A DNA stretch of 52,405 nt from NCBI GenBank assembly GCA_017475555.1, contig JAFVFL010000004.1, forward strand, positions 1 to 52,405, written 5' to 3'. A program made the translations under genes and the position numbers. The notes below the pieces were generated by a model. It was not told where the DNA came from, did no database searches, and was given only the letters and a program-made list of their open reading frames with translations. This document shows positions 27,319 to 35,515 of this stretch, piece after piece; the first letter of the stretch is position 1, and each line of letters begins with the position of its first letter. The stretch is from Ruminococcus sp. GTDB lineage: Bacteria; Bacillota; Clostridia; Oscillospirales; Ruminococcaceae.

Positions 27319-28671
27319 CTATATCAGTTTTTTATTCAAAGCAATATATTCAGCACTCAGAATAATACACCTGACAAAGTTATCTGTTATCAGACAGTAC
27401 CAAGCCGCTTCCACCGTAAGTCCGAAAATGTTTAAGCAGACCCACGCTCCGCCTACACGGAATGTCCACTGCGAGATAGTTCCGGCTATAAAAGGCAGCT
27501 TAGTTTTGCCGATGCCGTTGAAAACGCTCTCAATTATGAAAGCTATAATAAGTATCGGTTCATTGAACGCTACAATACGCAGAAGCTTCGGACATATCTC
27601 AAGCACCTCGGAGTCGCTCGTAAACAGAGTGAACATTCTGTCCGAAAGGGCAAACATCAGGCATGACATAACAGCCATTACTCCCGCTCCGAGAATACAC
27701 AGGGTCTTAGTCAGCCTGTTCAGCTTTTTTATATCGCCCTCGCCCTTTACTGTACCCGCCATTGCAGCAACCGCACTCATCATACCTATGCTGGGAATAT
27801 TGAAAGCACTCTCCGCCGTGAAGCTGATAGTGTGTGCGGAATACATGACGGTCCCCAGATGTGCAACGATCCCCGTGAATACTACGCGCCCTGTATTATT
27901 TGTAAGCCTTGTGAGCATAGAAGGTATGCCTACTCTGACAAATTCTCTTATGATATCTCTGTCCAGAAGTCTCTTTTCACCTTTTGGTGAAATGCTTCCG
28001 TTCCGCATAAAGCCCACAAGCATGAGCACTCCGCCTATAGCTGTTGAAACAGCCGTGCCGAGAGCTGCACCGTATACGCCAAGTCCTGCACCGACCATGC
28101 GGACTGTTCTGCCGAAAACCACAATATCCCTTGTGGGATAAATGAGCAGATAATTGAATATGATATTGAGAATATTCACAGCACCGTTGATAAACAGCGG
28201 AGTTTTCATGTCTCCCGACGCTTTAAGTGCATAGCCCAGCACCATGTTCAAAGAGATAAAAATAAACGGTGCATTGGCTATGGCAAAATATCCCGAAGCA
28301 AGTCCGGCTATATCTTCCTCTGCACCCATCCAGCACGGTACAAAGGGACTTATGGCAAGGGAGATAACAGTCAGCACTATCCCCACCGCAACAGAAGTAT
28401 AAACCGCCTGAACTGAGGCGGTTTTTATCTTATCTGTTTTCCTCGCACCGATAGCTGCCGAGATATAGGCAAGAACACCTATACCCAGCGCGTTCACAGC
28501 TCCTTTCAAGAGATATGTTATCTCCGTGGTTATTCCGATCGCAGCAGAAGCCGTAACTCCCAGACTGCCCACCATTATGTAGTCGGCGTAGTTAGTGAGC
28601 ACTTGCAGGGAATATTCTATTATTGCGGGAACAACGAGCCGTACTATTTTTTTCAACATCTCCCTGTCCAT
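27319..28671 (-). CDS. MATE family efflux transporter
   Basis: Integral membrane exporter of 450 residues with about twelve hydrophobic helices arranged as two similar halves, as in MATE (MatE/NorM/DinF) proteins. Typical stretches are VGSLGVTASAAIGITTEITYL near residue 32, ALKASGDMKTPLFI near residue 168 and SVFNGIGKTKLPFIAGTISQW near residue 400. It couples export of drugs or metabolites to Na+ or H+ entry. It sits between the ABC ATPase gene and the sulfurtransferase fusion with gaps of 8 and 12 bp, so it is part of the same transcript. Its cargo is unknown; a thiol or amino-acid derivative would fit the context. Confidence 0.9.
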   Translation of the reverse strand: MDREMLKKIVRLVVPAIIEYSLQVLTNYADYIMVGSLGVTASAAIGITTEITYLLKGAVNALGIGVLAYISAAIGARKTDKIKTASVQAVYTSVAVGIVLTVISLAISPFVPCWMGAEEDIAGLASGYFAIANAPFIFISLNMVLGYALKASGDMKTPLFINGAVNILNIIFNYLLIYPTRDIVVFGRTVRMVGAGLGVYGAALGTAVSTAIGGVLMLVGFMRNGSISPKGEKRLLDRDIIREFVRVGIPSMLTRLTNNTGRVVFTGIVAHLGTVMYSAHTISFTAESAFNIPSIGMMSAVAAMAGTVKGEGDIKKLNRLTKTLCILGAGVMAVMSCLMFALSDRMFTLFTSDSEVLEICPKLLRIVAFNEPILIIAFIIESVFNGIGKTKLPFIAGTISQWTFRVGGAWVCLNIFGLTVEAAWYCLITDNFVRCIILSAEYIALNKKLI

Positions 28672-28679
28672 ATATGCAC

Positions 28680-29453
28680 TCAGATACTGTATTCGGGAGG
28701 GATAATTCTGGAAAGGAATTGTCTTGTGCGGTCGTCCTTCGGGTTTACAAATATTTCGTCGGGAGTTCCCTGCTCCACAACATATCCGCCGTCCATGAAA
28801 ATTACCTTATCGGCAACATCGCGGGCGAATGACATCTCATGGGTAACGACTATCATTGTGATACCTGTACCTGCGACCTTTTTTATCAGCTCCAGAGTTT
28901 CCCCTACAAGCTCGGGGTCAAGGGCGGAGGTAGGCTCGTCAAACAAGATAACATCGGGGCAGAGTGCAACGGCACGTGCGATACCCACACGCTGCTGCTG
29001 ACCGCCCGAGAGCTGACTTGGATAGCTGCCTGCCTTTTCTGGAAGCTTCACCCATTCAAGCGCCTGCATACCTCTCTCTTTCACCTCAGCCTTCGGAACC
29101 TTCTGCGCCTTGATAAGTCCCTGTGTAACATTTTCGAGAGCAGTTTTATTTGCAAACAGATTGTAGTTCTGGAACACAAATGCAGTCTTTCTTCTCAGCT
29201 CCAATATCTCTTTTTTTCTGACCTTTTTCAGATCGACGGACTTATCTCCTATACGGAGCGTACCGCTGTCCGCCTTTTCGAGAAAATTAAGACACCTGAG
29301 CAGAGTAGTTTTCCCCGAACCGCTGGGTCCGAGAATGACCACTACCTCGCCCTTGCGTACTTCTATATCAACACCCTTTAATACATCGAGCTTTCCGAAG
29401 CTTTTACGGACGTTTTTCACTTCTACTATTATCTCATTTTCTTCTTTACTCAT
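28680..29453 (-). CDS. polar amino acid ABC transporter, ATP-binding protein
   Basis: Cytoplasmic ATPase of 257 residues for an amino-acid importer (GlnQ/HisP group). Walker A is GPSGSGKTT at residues 42-50, the signature is [13 protein letters not shown], Walker B is [14 protein letters not shown], and the switch His is in VVTHEM. I chose the ATG at 29453 because AAGGAGG lies just upstream; the frame is open for 22 more codons into the previous gene but that stretch is only the antisense-free overlap. It overlaps the amidohydrolase gene by 8 bp. Its partners are the two permeases at 30691-32111 and the binding protein at 32129-33073. Confidence 0.94.
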   Translation of the reverse strand: MSKEENEIIVEVKNVRKSFGKLDVLKGVDIEVRKGEVVVILGPSGSGKTTLLRCLNFLEKADSGTLRIGDKSVDLKKVRKKEILELRRKTAFVFQNYNLFANKTALENVTQGLIKAQKVPKAEVKERGMQALEWVKLPEKAGSYPSQLSGGQQQRVGIARAVALCPDVILFDEPTSALDPELVGETLELIKKVAGTGITMIVVTHEMSFARDVADKVIFMDGGYVVEQGTPDEIFVNPKDDRTRQFLSRIIPPEYSI

Positions 29454-30678
29454 TACTCTGTGCCTCCTTATCGGCATAATTCCTGATATAGGAGAACACA
29501 TAGCCTGCCGTGGCTGCAACTCCTGTTCTCAATACGTCCTCGTCAACGTCAAAATACTCGTTGTGATGCTCGGCACCTGTTCCCTTTTCAGGTGAATTGA
29601 TACCAAGAAAAGCAAATACCCCCGGTATACGGCTGAGATAGAAGCTCATGCTCTCAGAAGCGAACCATCTTCCGCTTTCGACAAGCGTTCCCTCTGGCAG
29701 CATCCCGCACAGACCGCTTTCCGCTATTGCAGAACATTCAGCGTCATTAACAAGAGGTATGCCCAACATATCAGAGCGTTCCCCGTATTCAATCTCTGCA
29801 CCGTAGATAGCCGCAGTATGTTCGGCAGTTTTCCTCAGTATTTCAAGAGCCTTTTCGCCCTCCTCACGCTCAAAGAACCGCATTGTCCCGACTATATGAG
29901 CCTCATTCGGGATAACGTTCCCGACCTCGCCGCCGTGTATCTGTGCAATACCAAAGGTCACTGTTTTCTCTGCATTGAGCTGGTGGATAAGCACTCCTGG
30001 AAGAGCGCTGACTATCTGTGCGGCAACAAATACGGGATTTATCGTAAGATCCTGCCGTGAAGCGTGACCGCCCTTGCCGTGGACGGTTATATTGATGAAC
30101 ACACCGCCCGCCATTCTTGGCCCAGCTGTTACACTGAGCTTTCCCGATTTCAGCGGAGCATAAACGTGAAGCCCCCAGATCGTATCAATATGCAGCCTTG
30201 AAAAAAGCTCCTGAACAAACGGAAAGCCGTAGCCGTTTTCTTCGCCGGGTTCAAAGAGAAAATACAGCACTCCCGAAAGCTCGTCTTTAAGCTGTAAAAG
30301 CAGCTCGATACTCCCAAGTAGCATTGCAGCATGAGCGTCATGTCCGCAGGCATGAGCAGTATTTGGCTGTTCAGAAATACAAACGCGCTCGCCTTTCAGA
30401 TTATTGGGATTCTCGCTCACAGGCAGAGCGTCAATATCAGCTCTCAGAACTATATGAGGTCCCGGTCTGCCACTATCAAGCGTACCAAACAGACCCGTTT
30501 CGCCCACATTTTCATAGGTAACGCCAAGCCTGTCAAGCTCCGCGGCAATGTAGTCATGGGTCTTGTACTCTTTTCCGCCGAGCTCCGCAAAGGTGTGTAT
30601 CTTACGGCGGTGAGCTATGATCTTATCATTAAGCTCGTCACTGAGCCTTTTTATTCTGTCATTTATACTGTTTCCCAT
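29446..30678 (-). CDS. M20 family metallo-amidohydrolase
   Basis: Zinc-dependent amidohydrolase of 410 residues (aminoacylase, hippurate hydrolase or N-acyl-amino-acid deacylase group). The metal-binding stretches are visible: [10 protein letters not shown] at residues 78-87, [12 protein letters not shown] at 109-120, [10 protein letters not shown] near residue 166 and [12 protein letters not shown] near residue 191. The dimerisation domain is inserted in the middle. Embedded in an amino-acid importer operon, it probably removes an acyl group from an imported N-acyl amino acid or sulfur compound, as M20 enzymes do in some cysteine-precursor operons of Bacillus (analogy). GAGAATGG lies at the start. 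Confidence 0.9.
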   Translation of the reverse strand: MGNSINDRIKRLSDELNDKIIAHRRKIHTFAELGGKEYKTHDYIAAELDRLGVTYENVGETGLFGTLDSGRPGPHIVLRADIDALPVSENPNNLKGERVCISEQPNTAHACGHDAHAAMLLGSIELLLQLKDELSGVLYFLFEPGEENGYGFPFVQELFSRLHIDTIWGLHVYAPLKSGKLSVTAGPRMAGGVFINITVHGKGGHASRQDLTINPVFVAAQIVSALPGVLIHQLNAEKTVTFGIAQIHGGEVGNVIPNEAHIVGTMRFFEREEGEKALEILRKTAEHTAAIYGAEIEYGERSDMLGIPLVNDAECSAIAESGLCGMLPEGTLVESGRWFASESMSFYLSRIPGVFAFLGINSPEKGTGAEHHNEYFDVDEDVLRTGVAATAGYVFSYIRNYADKEAQSNE

Positions 30679-30690
30679 TCTCTTTTCCTC

Positions 30691-31383
30691 TTATGCCATT
30701 TTCTTATATCTGCGCTCGACCAGACCGCTTATTACCTCGAATACCAGACCCAGCACCCAGAAAACCAGCGCCGCCGCAACATAGGCTTCGAGAAAGGCGT
30801 ATGTTATGGACGCTTCGCCAACTGCCGCCGTCATAATGTCCTCTATACCGATAACGCTGACAAGAGCTGTTGTTTTCAGCAGCGAAAGTATCGTACTGGT
30901 AAGTGGAGGGATAATATTTCTTACAGCCTGCGGAACGATAATGCCGAAAAAGGTCTGCGACTTTGTCATGCCGACACTGTAGCCCGCTTCATATTGTCCT
31001 TTCGGAACAGACATTATTCCGCTTCTGATAAGCTCGGAAATTCCTGATATACAGCAGATCACCAGTGCTGCCACCGCAACGTACATCTTGTTAACATCAC
31101 GAATGGTTATGCTCAGATTCAGAGCCTTTGCTACCCTCTTGAAATTATCGTTGAATATAACGAATACAATGAGCAGCACCAGATTTGCAGGAAGTACCTT
31201 GCAAATCGCCATAAGAAAATCAAAAATATAGCAGACTACAGGCACTCTGTAGGCTCTGATAAGTGCAATACCTGTGCCGAGGATAACACATATCACAAGC
31301 ACAAGACCCGTCATTATAAGATTCTGCGGAATATGTGTTATTGCCGCTTTAAGGCACAGCAGGAAGAATTTTATCGAAAACAT
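30691..31383 (-). CDS. amino acid ABC transporter permease
   Basis: Membrane subunit of 230 residues with about five hydrophobic helices. The EAA loop that contacts the ATPase is seen as YEAGYSVGMTKSQTFFGIIVPQA. It is a member of the His/Glu/Gln permease family. Its ATG overlaps the stop of the first permease by one base (TGATG on the minus strand), so the pair is translationally coupled and likely forms a heterodimeric channel. Confidence 0.93.
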   Translation of the reverse strand: MFSIKFFLLCLKAAITHIPQNLIMTGLVLVICVILGTGIALIRAYRVPVVCYIFDFLMAICKVLPANLVLLIVFVIFNDNFKRVAKALNLSITIRDVNKMYVAVAALVICCISGISELIRSGIMSVPKGQYEAGYSVGMTKSQTFFGIIVPQAVRNIIPPLTSTILSLLKTTALVSVIGIEDIMTAAVGEASITYAFLEAYVAAALVFWVLGLVFEVISGLVERRYKKMA

Positions 31384-32111
31384 CAGGCATTACCTCCTGC
31401 TGCTCTTAAAACCGTATTATCGTCTGTCTTTGCCTTTTTGTTGGCAAAATCCAGCTTGTTGTTGAGCACTCTGAAGACCTGCTCAAGAATAATGCTTATT
31501 ACCGCAAAAATTATTGCGCAGACTATATAGCCTTCAAGGGTATGGCCTGTCTTTGCTCCGAGCAGCTTCACCTTGCCCATCATATCAGTAACACCTACAA
31601 GATATGCAAGTGCAGTACCCTGAAACAGTGCCACAAGAAACGTTCCCAGCATTGGCAGTGAAATATAGAGAGCCTGCGGAGTGACTATGCTCAGAAGTGT
31701 CTGTGCTTCGGTCATTCCCACAGATCGCCCAGCGTCAAATTGTCCCTTCGGAACAGCTTGCAGGGAGGAGCGTATATTCTCCCCCAGAAAGACCGCCTGA
31801 TTAAGCGTATAGGCAAGTATTGCATAAAATTCTTTATTGATACCGCCTACATCAAATCCGAAATTGCTCAGTATTATCGGAACACCGAAGTAAATAACAT
31901 AAAGCTGGGTTATGACCGGTGTACATCTTATGTATGAGATCTGAACGAGTGCAAGCTGATTCAGAACAGGTACTTTATTTATGCGTATTATCGCCTGTAT
32001 AAAGCCCAGCAGCAGTCCCAGGGAAATGGATATGATTACCATTTTCAGCGTTATCGGGAATTTTGCTGCTATATCGGGGAAATACTCTTTAACAAGCTGC
32101 CAGTCTACCAT
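31383..32111 (-). CDS. amino acid ABC transporter permease
   Basis: Second membrane subunit, 242 residues, with five predicted helices and the EAA loop FDAGRSVGMTEAQTLLSIVTPQA. The ATG at 32111 (MVDW) is about ten bases after AGGAG; a GTG two codons earlier is too close to that site. It lies 17 bp downstream of the binding-protein gene. The two permeases are clearly homologous to one another but not near-identical. Confidence 0.92.
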   Translation of the reverse strand: MVDWQLVKEYFPDIAAKFPITLKMVIISISLGLLLGFIQAIIRINKVPVLNQLALVQISYIRCTPVITQLYVIYFGVPIILSNFGFDVGGINKEFYAILAYTLNQAVFLGENIRSSLQAVPKGQFDAGRSVGMTEAQTLLSIVTPQALYISLPMLGTFLVALFQGTALAYLVGVTDMMGKVKLLGAKTGHTLEGYIVCAIIFAVISIILEQVFRVLNNKLDFANKKAKTDDNTVLRAAGGNA

Positions 32112-32128
32112 CTGCACTCATCTCCTGT

Positions 32129-33073
32129 TTATGCGTTGGGGTTGATAGTGTAATCGCCGCCGAGCCACTTCTCAGAAAGCTCTTTCAGAGTACCGTCCTC
32201 TCTTATCTGAACAACTGCCGCGTCAATGTCATTCTTCAGCTCGTCGTCGCCAATGCTGTAAATGAAGTATGTACCGCAGTTATATTCATCAGATGTAAGA
32301 GTGAATTCGCTTGGAACAAGCAGGTCGCCGTACTTTGAATTGAAAACATAAAGGTCATATACACTTGCGCAGAAGCCGTCGTAAAGACCGCTCTTGATAC
32401 CGCTCGCAAGGACCTCTGCGTCCTCATAGTATTCAACAGTTATCTGAGCGTCGGGGTGCTCGTCATTGTAATTCGTAAGGAGCGTTTCAGCCATGCTGCC
32501 CTTGCTTGTTGCGATAGTAAGTCCCGCAGCGCTTTCCGGGTCATCTGTGAGAGTATCTATCGAGGGATCGTAGCCGATAACGAAGTTACCGAAGTACATC
32601 GTTCCCTCCTCGGCGTAGAGGTACTTCTCGGCACGCTCAGCTGTCCAGCCGTAGTGGTGAACGGCTACATCGTAGAGATTGGTGTCGAGTCCGATAAGGA
32701 TATTTGCGAACTCATCGGGATAGAACTCAAAATCATACTTGTCTGCCAGCAGGGGCTCGATAGCCTTCAGAGTTTCATAGTCATAGCCTGAAGGCTCCTC
32801 ATTATCGTCCAGAAAGCAGAAAGGATTGTATGCCTTACCAATACCGATTTTTACTACTCTCTTGTCGCCTGACCCGGTATCCTCCGGCTCATCAACGGGC
32901 GATTCCTCCTCAGACTCCTTCGGAGCCTCTGAGCTGCTTTCCGGAACAGTGGACTCGCTGCTTGACGAGGGAGCTTCTGATGATGAGTTCTCACTGCTTC
33001 CGCAGGCGGTGAATGAAGCTGCAAGAAGTGCAGCGGCTGAGATAAATGCAAGTGTGTTTCTTAAAGTTTTCAT
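32129..33073 (-). CDS. amino acid ABC transporter substrate-binding lipoprotein
   Basis: Family 3 solute-binding protein and first gene of the importer operon. The lipobox is ASFTAC with Cys24 lipidated, followed by a long Ser/Glu/Pro linker (residues 25-70) and the bilobed binding domain (VVKIGIGKAYNPFCFLDDNEEPSGYDYETLKAI; AGLTIATSKGSMAETLL). The ATG at 33073 is preferred because GGAGGA is placed correctly; an ATG four codons earlier overlaps that site. The product has 314 residues. The substrate is not settled by sequence; the sulfurtransferase and M20 neighbours point to cystine, an acylated cysteine or a related sulfur compound. Confidence 0.92.
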   Translation of the reverse strand: MKTLRNTLAFISAAALLAASFTACGSSENSSSEAPSSSSESTVPESSSEAPKESEEESPVDEPEDTGSGDKRVVKIGIGKAYNPFCFLDDNEEPSGYDYETLKAIEPLLADKYDFEFYPDEFANILIGLDTNLYDVAVHHYGWTAERAEKYLYAEEGTMYFGNFVIGYDPSIDTLTDDPESAAGLTIATSKGSMAETLLTNYNDEHPDAQITVEYYEDAEVLASGIKSGLYDGFCASVYDLYVFNSKYGDLLVPSEFTLTSDEYNCGTYFIYSIGDDELKNDIDAAVVQIREDGTLKELSEKWLGGDYTINPNA

Positions 33074-33129
33074 AATATCCTCCATATATTTATTAAGCCG
33101 ATATGTTTTGTGGGCTTTTTCTGTCTTTG

Positions 33130-33158
33130 ATTATATCACCGCTGTCTGAATTTGTAAA
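33130..33158 (-). promoter_or_regulatory. promoter of the importer/sulfur operon
   Basis: On the minus strand, TTTACA (33158-33153) and TATAAT (33135-33130) have 17-bp spacing. Just upstream, GTTAT (33169-33173) and ATAAC (33182-33186) form an 8-bp-spaced dyad that could be an operator. The rest of the gap, 33187-33330, is AT-rich without a gene. Confidence 0.75.
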
Positions 33159-33330
33159 ATACAAAAAAGTTATTATCAACGATAACTAAATTTCATAAAA
33201 CCTCAATTTATCAGCTAAAGTAACACTTTTCAGAAAAACTGTAGCAAAAATCTTATAAATAACTTATAAAAATTCAGGAAAATAATTTATTATCATACGC
33301 TAACTTATGTCGAATCAAAATATTCTGCAC

Positions 33331-33359
33331 TTGACAGGTCACATTTCTAGTTGTATAAT
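33331..33359 (+). promoter_or_regulatory. promoter of the GNAT gene
   Basis: TTGACA at 33331-33336 and TATAAT at 33354-33359 with 17-bp spacing, 33 bp upstream of the GNAT ATG. Confidence 0.85.
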
Positions 33360-33392
33360 TCTATCATTCATATATGTATTAGGAGGATAGCT

Positions 33393-33866
33393 ATGGCAAT
33401 TGAGATCAGGACAACCAAGGAAAATATAAACTGGGAGGCCGTTGCAGGACTGCTTTCTCACTTCGGTCTAAGTCACCTTGATACTGATACCCAGAAGCAG
33501 GTATTTCTCAACAGCTATGCTGTGGCATTTGCATACGATGATGAAAGACTCATCGGCTGCGGACGTGTCATCTCCGATGGTATCTGTCAGGCGGCTATTT
33601 ACAATATTGCCGTAAGTGAGGAATATCAGGGGCAGGGTATTGGACGCAGGATTATAGAATCGCTCCTTGAACAGGTAAAGGGTTGCACCGTGACTCTCTA
33701 CACCCATCCGAGAAGCGTGGCTCTGTATGAGAAATTCGGATTTCGCAGGCTTAAAACAGGTCTTACAAGATTTGCCGATCCCGATCATACGCTTGGTTAT
33801 CTTGAAAGCACGGGTTTTATCTTCCCCGAAAAATTCAGGTTCAACGACAGTGAATATGACAGTTGA
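33393..33866 (+). CDS. GNAT family N-acetyltransferase
   Basis: Acetyl-CoA-dependent acyltransferase of 157 residues. Motif A is visible as IYNIAVSEEYQGQGIGRRIIESLLEQV (QGQGIG binds the pyrophosphate of CoA), followed by the motif B region with ALYEKFGFRRLKTG. The ATG at 33393 is chosen because AGGAGG precedes it; the frame is open for 14 codons more. The substrate is unknown. It is divergent from the importer operon, with its own consensus promoter, and is followed by the stub of a second GNAT gene. Confidence 0.9.
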   Translation: MAIEIRTTKENINWEAVAGLLSHFGLSHLDTDTQKQVFLNSYAVAFAYDDERLIGCGRVISDGICQAAIYNIAVSEEYQGQGIGRRIIESLLEQVKGCTVTLYTHPRSVALYEKFGFRRLKTGLTRFADPDHTLGYLESTGFIFPEKFRFNDSEYDS

Positions 33867-33892
33867 ATAATTACTTTTTTGGGGGAGGTAAT

Positions 33893-34021
33893 ATGGAAAT
33901 ATCATATAGAGCGGCTCGTATTGATGATTTAGATGAAATTTTTCAATTAGTCGAGAATGCCATAAAACATATGGAACGAGACAAGATTTATCAATATATA
34001 AATCAAAGGAGAGCACTATGA
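33893..34021 (+). pseudogene. truncated GNAT acetyltransferase stub
   Basis: GGGGGAGG and an ATG start a 42-codon frame whose product begins MEISYRAARIDDLDEIF, a typical GNAT N-terminus. Homology appears to stop after the DKIYQ stretch and the frame closes shortly after. The stop overlaps the next ATG (ATGA). The acetyl-CoA motif is absent, so this is a deletion remnant. Confidence 0.7.
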
Positions 34022-34059
34022 AACATATTATTGCTATAAACGGAAGTCCACGCTCGGGA
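34018..34059 (+). pseudogene. N-terminal stub of an NADPH-dependent FMN reductase
   Basis: An AAGGAG site and ATG start a frame reading MKHIIAINGSPRSG, the signature N-terminus of flavodoxin-fold FMN reductases. After about 14 codons it switches without a frame break to recombinase sequence. The fusion marks a deletion or insertion joint near 34060. Confidence 0.65.
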
Positions 34060-34967
34060 TGGGTACAGACGGCGGTCAAGCGTATACTTACCAACGAGCT
34101 GTACATCGGGGCTTTAGTAAATCACAAGACCGTGACCTCAAAAATATACAAGACAAAGACATTTGTACCTGTGGAGGAACAGTATCGTCACGAGAACTTC
34201 TGCGAGCCGATAATTGACGAAACGATTTGGAAACAGGCACAGTTTCTGCTTGATCAGCGAGCAAAGATAAATCCACGATCAAGCGGCGGAAGGAAAATGC
34301 ACAGGTATGCAGGCATAATAAAATGTGCAGAGTGCGGGGCAAGTCTCGTAGCACGTACTCGAAAATGGAACGGCAACGAGTATGTTGAATATACTTGCAA
34401 CAGCTTTCACAGGTACGGCAAAGAATACTGCACTCCGCACACCGTAAGAGAGAGCCAGATCGATGAGCTTATCAATGACGAGGTAAGTTCATTTCGAGAT
34501 TATATTTTATCTGAAAGCGACAGATACGACAAAATCGTCAGGGATTGGCTGAGAAAAAACCGCTGTATGACAGGCAGGTTCAGCTGCACATTGAAAAGAT
34601 AAAAATGCTACACCAGCAGATTGAGGACTTGATAATCGAGCGAATCGGTGACCATGAACACGCTTCTGTATACAACAGCATGATTGAAAAGCGTGAGGAA
34701 GAAATCAAAAGCCTTGAACAGAAGATAACTGAACTACGCAGATATGACGAGGTGTGCAAGCAAAGACGAGAGGAGTTGAAAAGCACTTCCGAACTGATTG
34801 ACAAGATACTTGAAGAAGAACGAATATCCGATGTGAATCTAAGAATGCTTGTCAATCAAGTCACGATACATCAGAATGAGGACAGGTCGATAGACATAAA
34901 GTTCGAGATGAACGGTAATTTCAATTGCAATACTGTGATGTACTTAGAGCCTGATACAGACGAATAA
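34060..34967 (+). pseudogene. truncated, frameshifted large serine recombinase
   Basis: C-terminal part of a large serine recombinase. Recognisable are the recombinase domain (AVKRILTNELYIGALVNHKT), a zinc ribbon (IKCAECGASL, then YTCNSFHRYGKEYC) and, after a frameshift, a long coiled coil (MIEKREEEIKSLEQKI). The resolvase domain with the catalytic serine is missing, replaced by the FMN-reductase stub. The first frame ends at 34602; the continuing frame is read from about 34545. The shift lies at or beside a six-A run at 34554-34559. With the N-terminal domain absent, this cannot be an active recombinase. It lies next to the intact tRNA-Leu end of the island. Confidence 0.88.
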
Positions 34968-34976
34968 CATAAAGAA

Positions 34977-35013
34977 ACCGCAGGAGAATAAAATCTCCTG
35001 CGGTCATATTTTT
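34977..35013 (+). terminator. terminator after the recombinase remnant
   Basis: ACCGCAGGAG / CTCCTGCGGT, a 10-bp perfect stem with an 8-nt loop, followed by CATATTTTTAT. Confidence 0.8.
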
Positions 35014-35032
35014 ATCGGCAGACGCAGCCAAC

Positions 35033-35154
35033 TATCTTCTATTCTGCAATGATACGACAGTGTAATCCTTTAGGAATTTGCCTATTTTCCGTTAAATCGT
35101 CAGACTCATGACCATACCTTATATTACATAGTACCGAGATAGGAATAGAAGATA
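35033..35154. repeat. 12-bp inverted repeats bounding about 120 bp
   Basis: TATCTTCTATTC at 35033-35044 and its exact complement at 35143-35154 enclose a non-coding segment next to the attachment site. No target duplication is clear. It could be a small non-autonomous element or an integration-protein binding array. Confidence 0.45.
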
Positions 35155-35165
35155 ACAAAAAGAAA

Positions 35166-35187
35166 AATCCCCGAAAAATCGGAGATT
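35166..35187 (-). terminator. terminator of tRNA-Leu
   Basis: AATCCCCG / CGGAGATT stem with one mismatch, then TTTTTCTTTTTG on the minus strand, just beyond the tRNA 3' end. It came in with the island. Confidence 0.72.
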
Positions 35188-35191
35188 TCGA

Positions 35192-35278
35192 TGGTGCGGA
35201 TAACAGGAGTTGAACCTGCACCGAGTTGCCCCGACTGGCACCTGAAGCCAGCGCGTCTGCCTATTCCGCCATATCCGC
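35192..35278 (-). tRNA. tRNA-Leu (CAG), intact
   Basis: The minus strand folds as a type II tRNA: acceptor GCGGATA / TATCCGC, D-arm GCGGAATAGGCAGACGC, anticodon arm CTGGC-TTCAGGT-GCCAG with anticodon CAG, a long variable arm (TCGGGGCAACTCGG) and a T-arm with GGTTCAA. The 3' CCA is encoded at 35194-35192. It has a consensus promoter. Its 3' half is duplicated at 26172-26225. Confidence 0.96.
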
Positions 35279-35289
35279 ATTACAAATCC

Positions 35290-35318
35290 ATTATATCACA
35301 AGTTGAAGTGTTTGTCAA
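35290..35318 (-). promoter_or_regulatory. promoter of tRNA-Leu
   Basis: On the minus strand, TTGACA (35318-35313) and TATAAT (35295-35290) with 17-bp spacing, ending 11 bp before the tRNA. Confidence 0.88.
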
Positions 35319-35443
35319 GCATTTTTTTTCAAATATCAGAATTTTTTTGAGCAAAGGTTTAGTTGGGGGAGCAATAATAACAGACCTGCCCGGAAAGTCG
35401 GTGACATTTCGCAGGTCATGCAGGAGAATAGAAATGAAATATA

Positions 35444-35472
35444 TTGACAATTCTTTAAAAATATGTTATAAT
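35444..35472 (+). promoter_or_regulatory. promoter of the LRR-dockerin gene at 35516
   Basis: TTGACA at 35444-35449 and TATAAT at 35467-35472, 17-bp spacing. Upstream, GACCTGC (35383-35389) and GCAGGTC (35411-35417) form a loose inverted repeat. The shared 30-bp palindrome seen at the other LRR gene is absent here. Confidence 0.85.
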
Positions 35473-35515
35473 AGCACAAAGGCTACCGTATTGATACGAT
35501 GAGGGAGGTCTGACT

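Larger units (their letters stand above)
26172..35245. mobile_element. decayed genomic island integrated in tRNA-Leu
   Basis: About 9 kb is bounded by the 54-bp direct repeat. The intact tRNA lies at the right end and its displaced 3' half, with its own terminator, at the left end. The cargo is a sulfurtransferase fusion, a MATE exporter, an amino-acid ABC importer, an M20 amidohydrolase and GNAT genes. A truncated serine recombinase lies beside the intact tRNA. No tyrosine integrase, replication or conjugation gene remains, so the island is probably fixed. A 54-bp tRNA repeat is more usual for tyrosine integrases than for the serine recombinase seen, so the original integrase may be gone. 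Confidence 0.75.

Noticed and set aside
34018..34967. Functional recombinase produced by programmed frameshifting
   Set aside because: The catalytic N-terminal domain is absent and replaced by an FMN-reductase stub, so even a frameshifted product could not recombine DNA.
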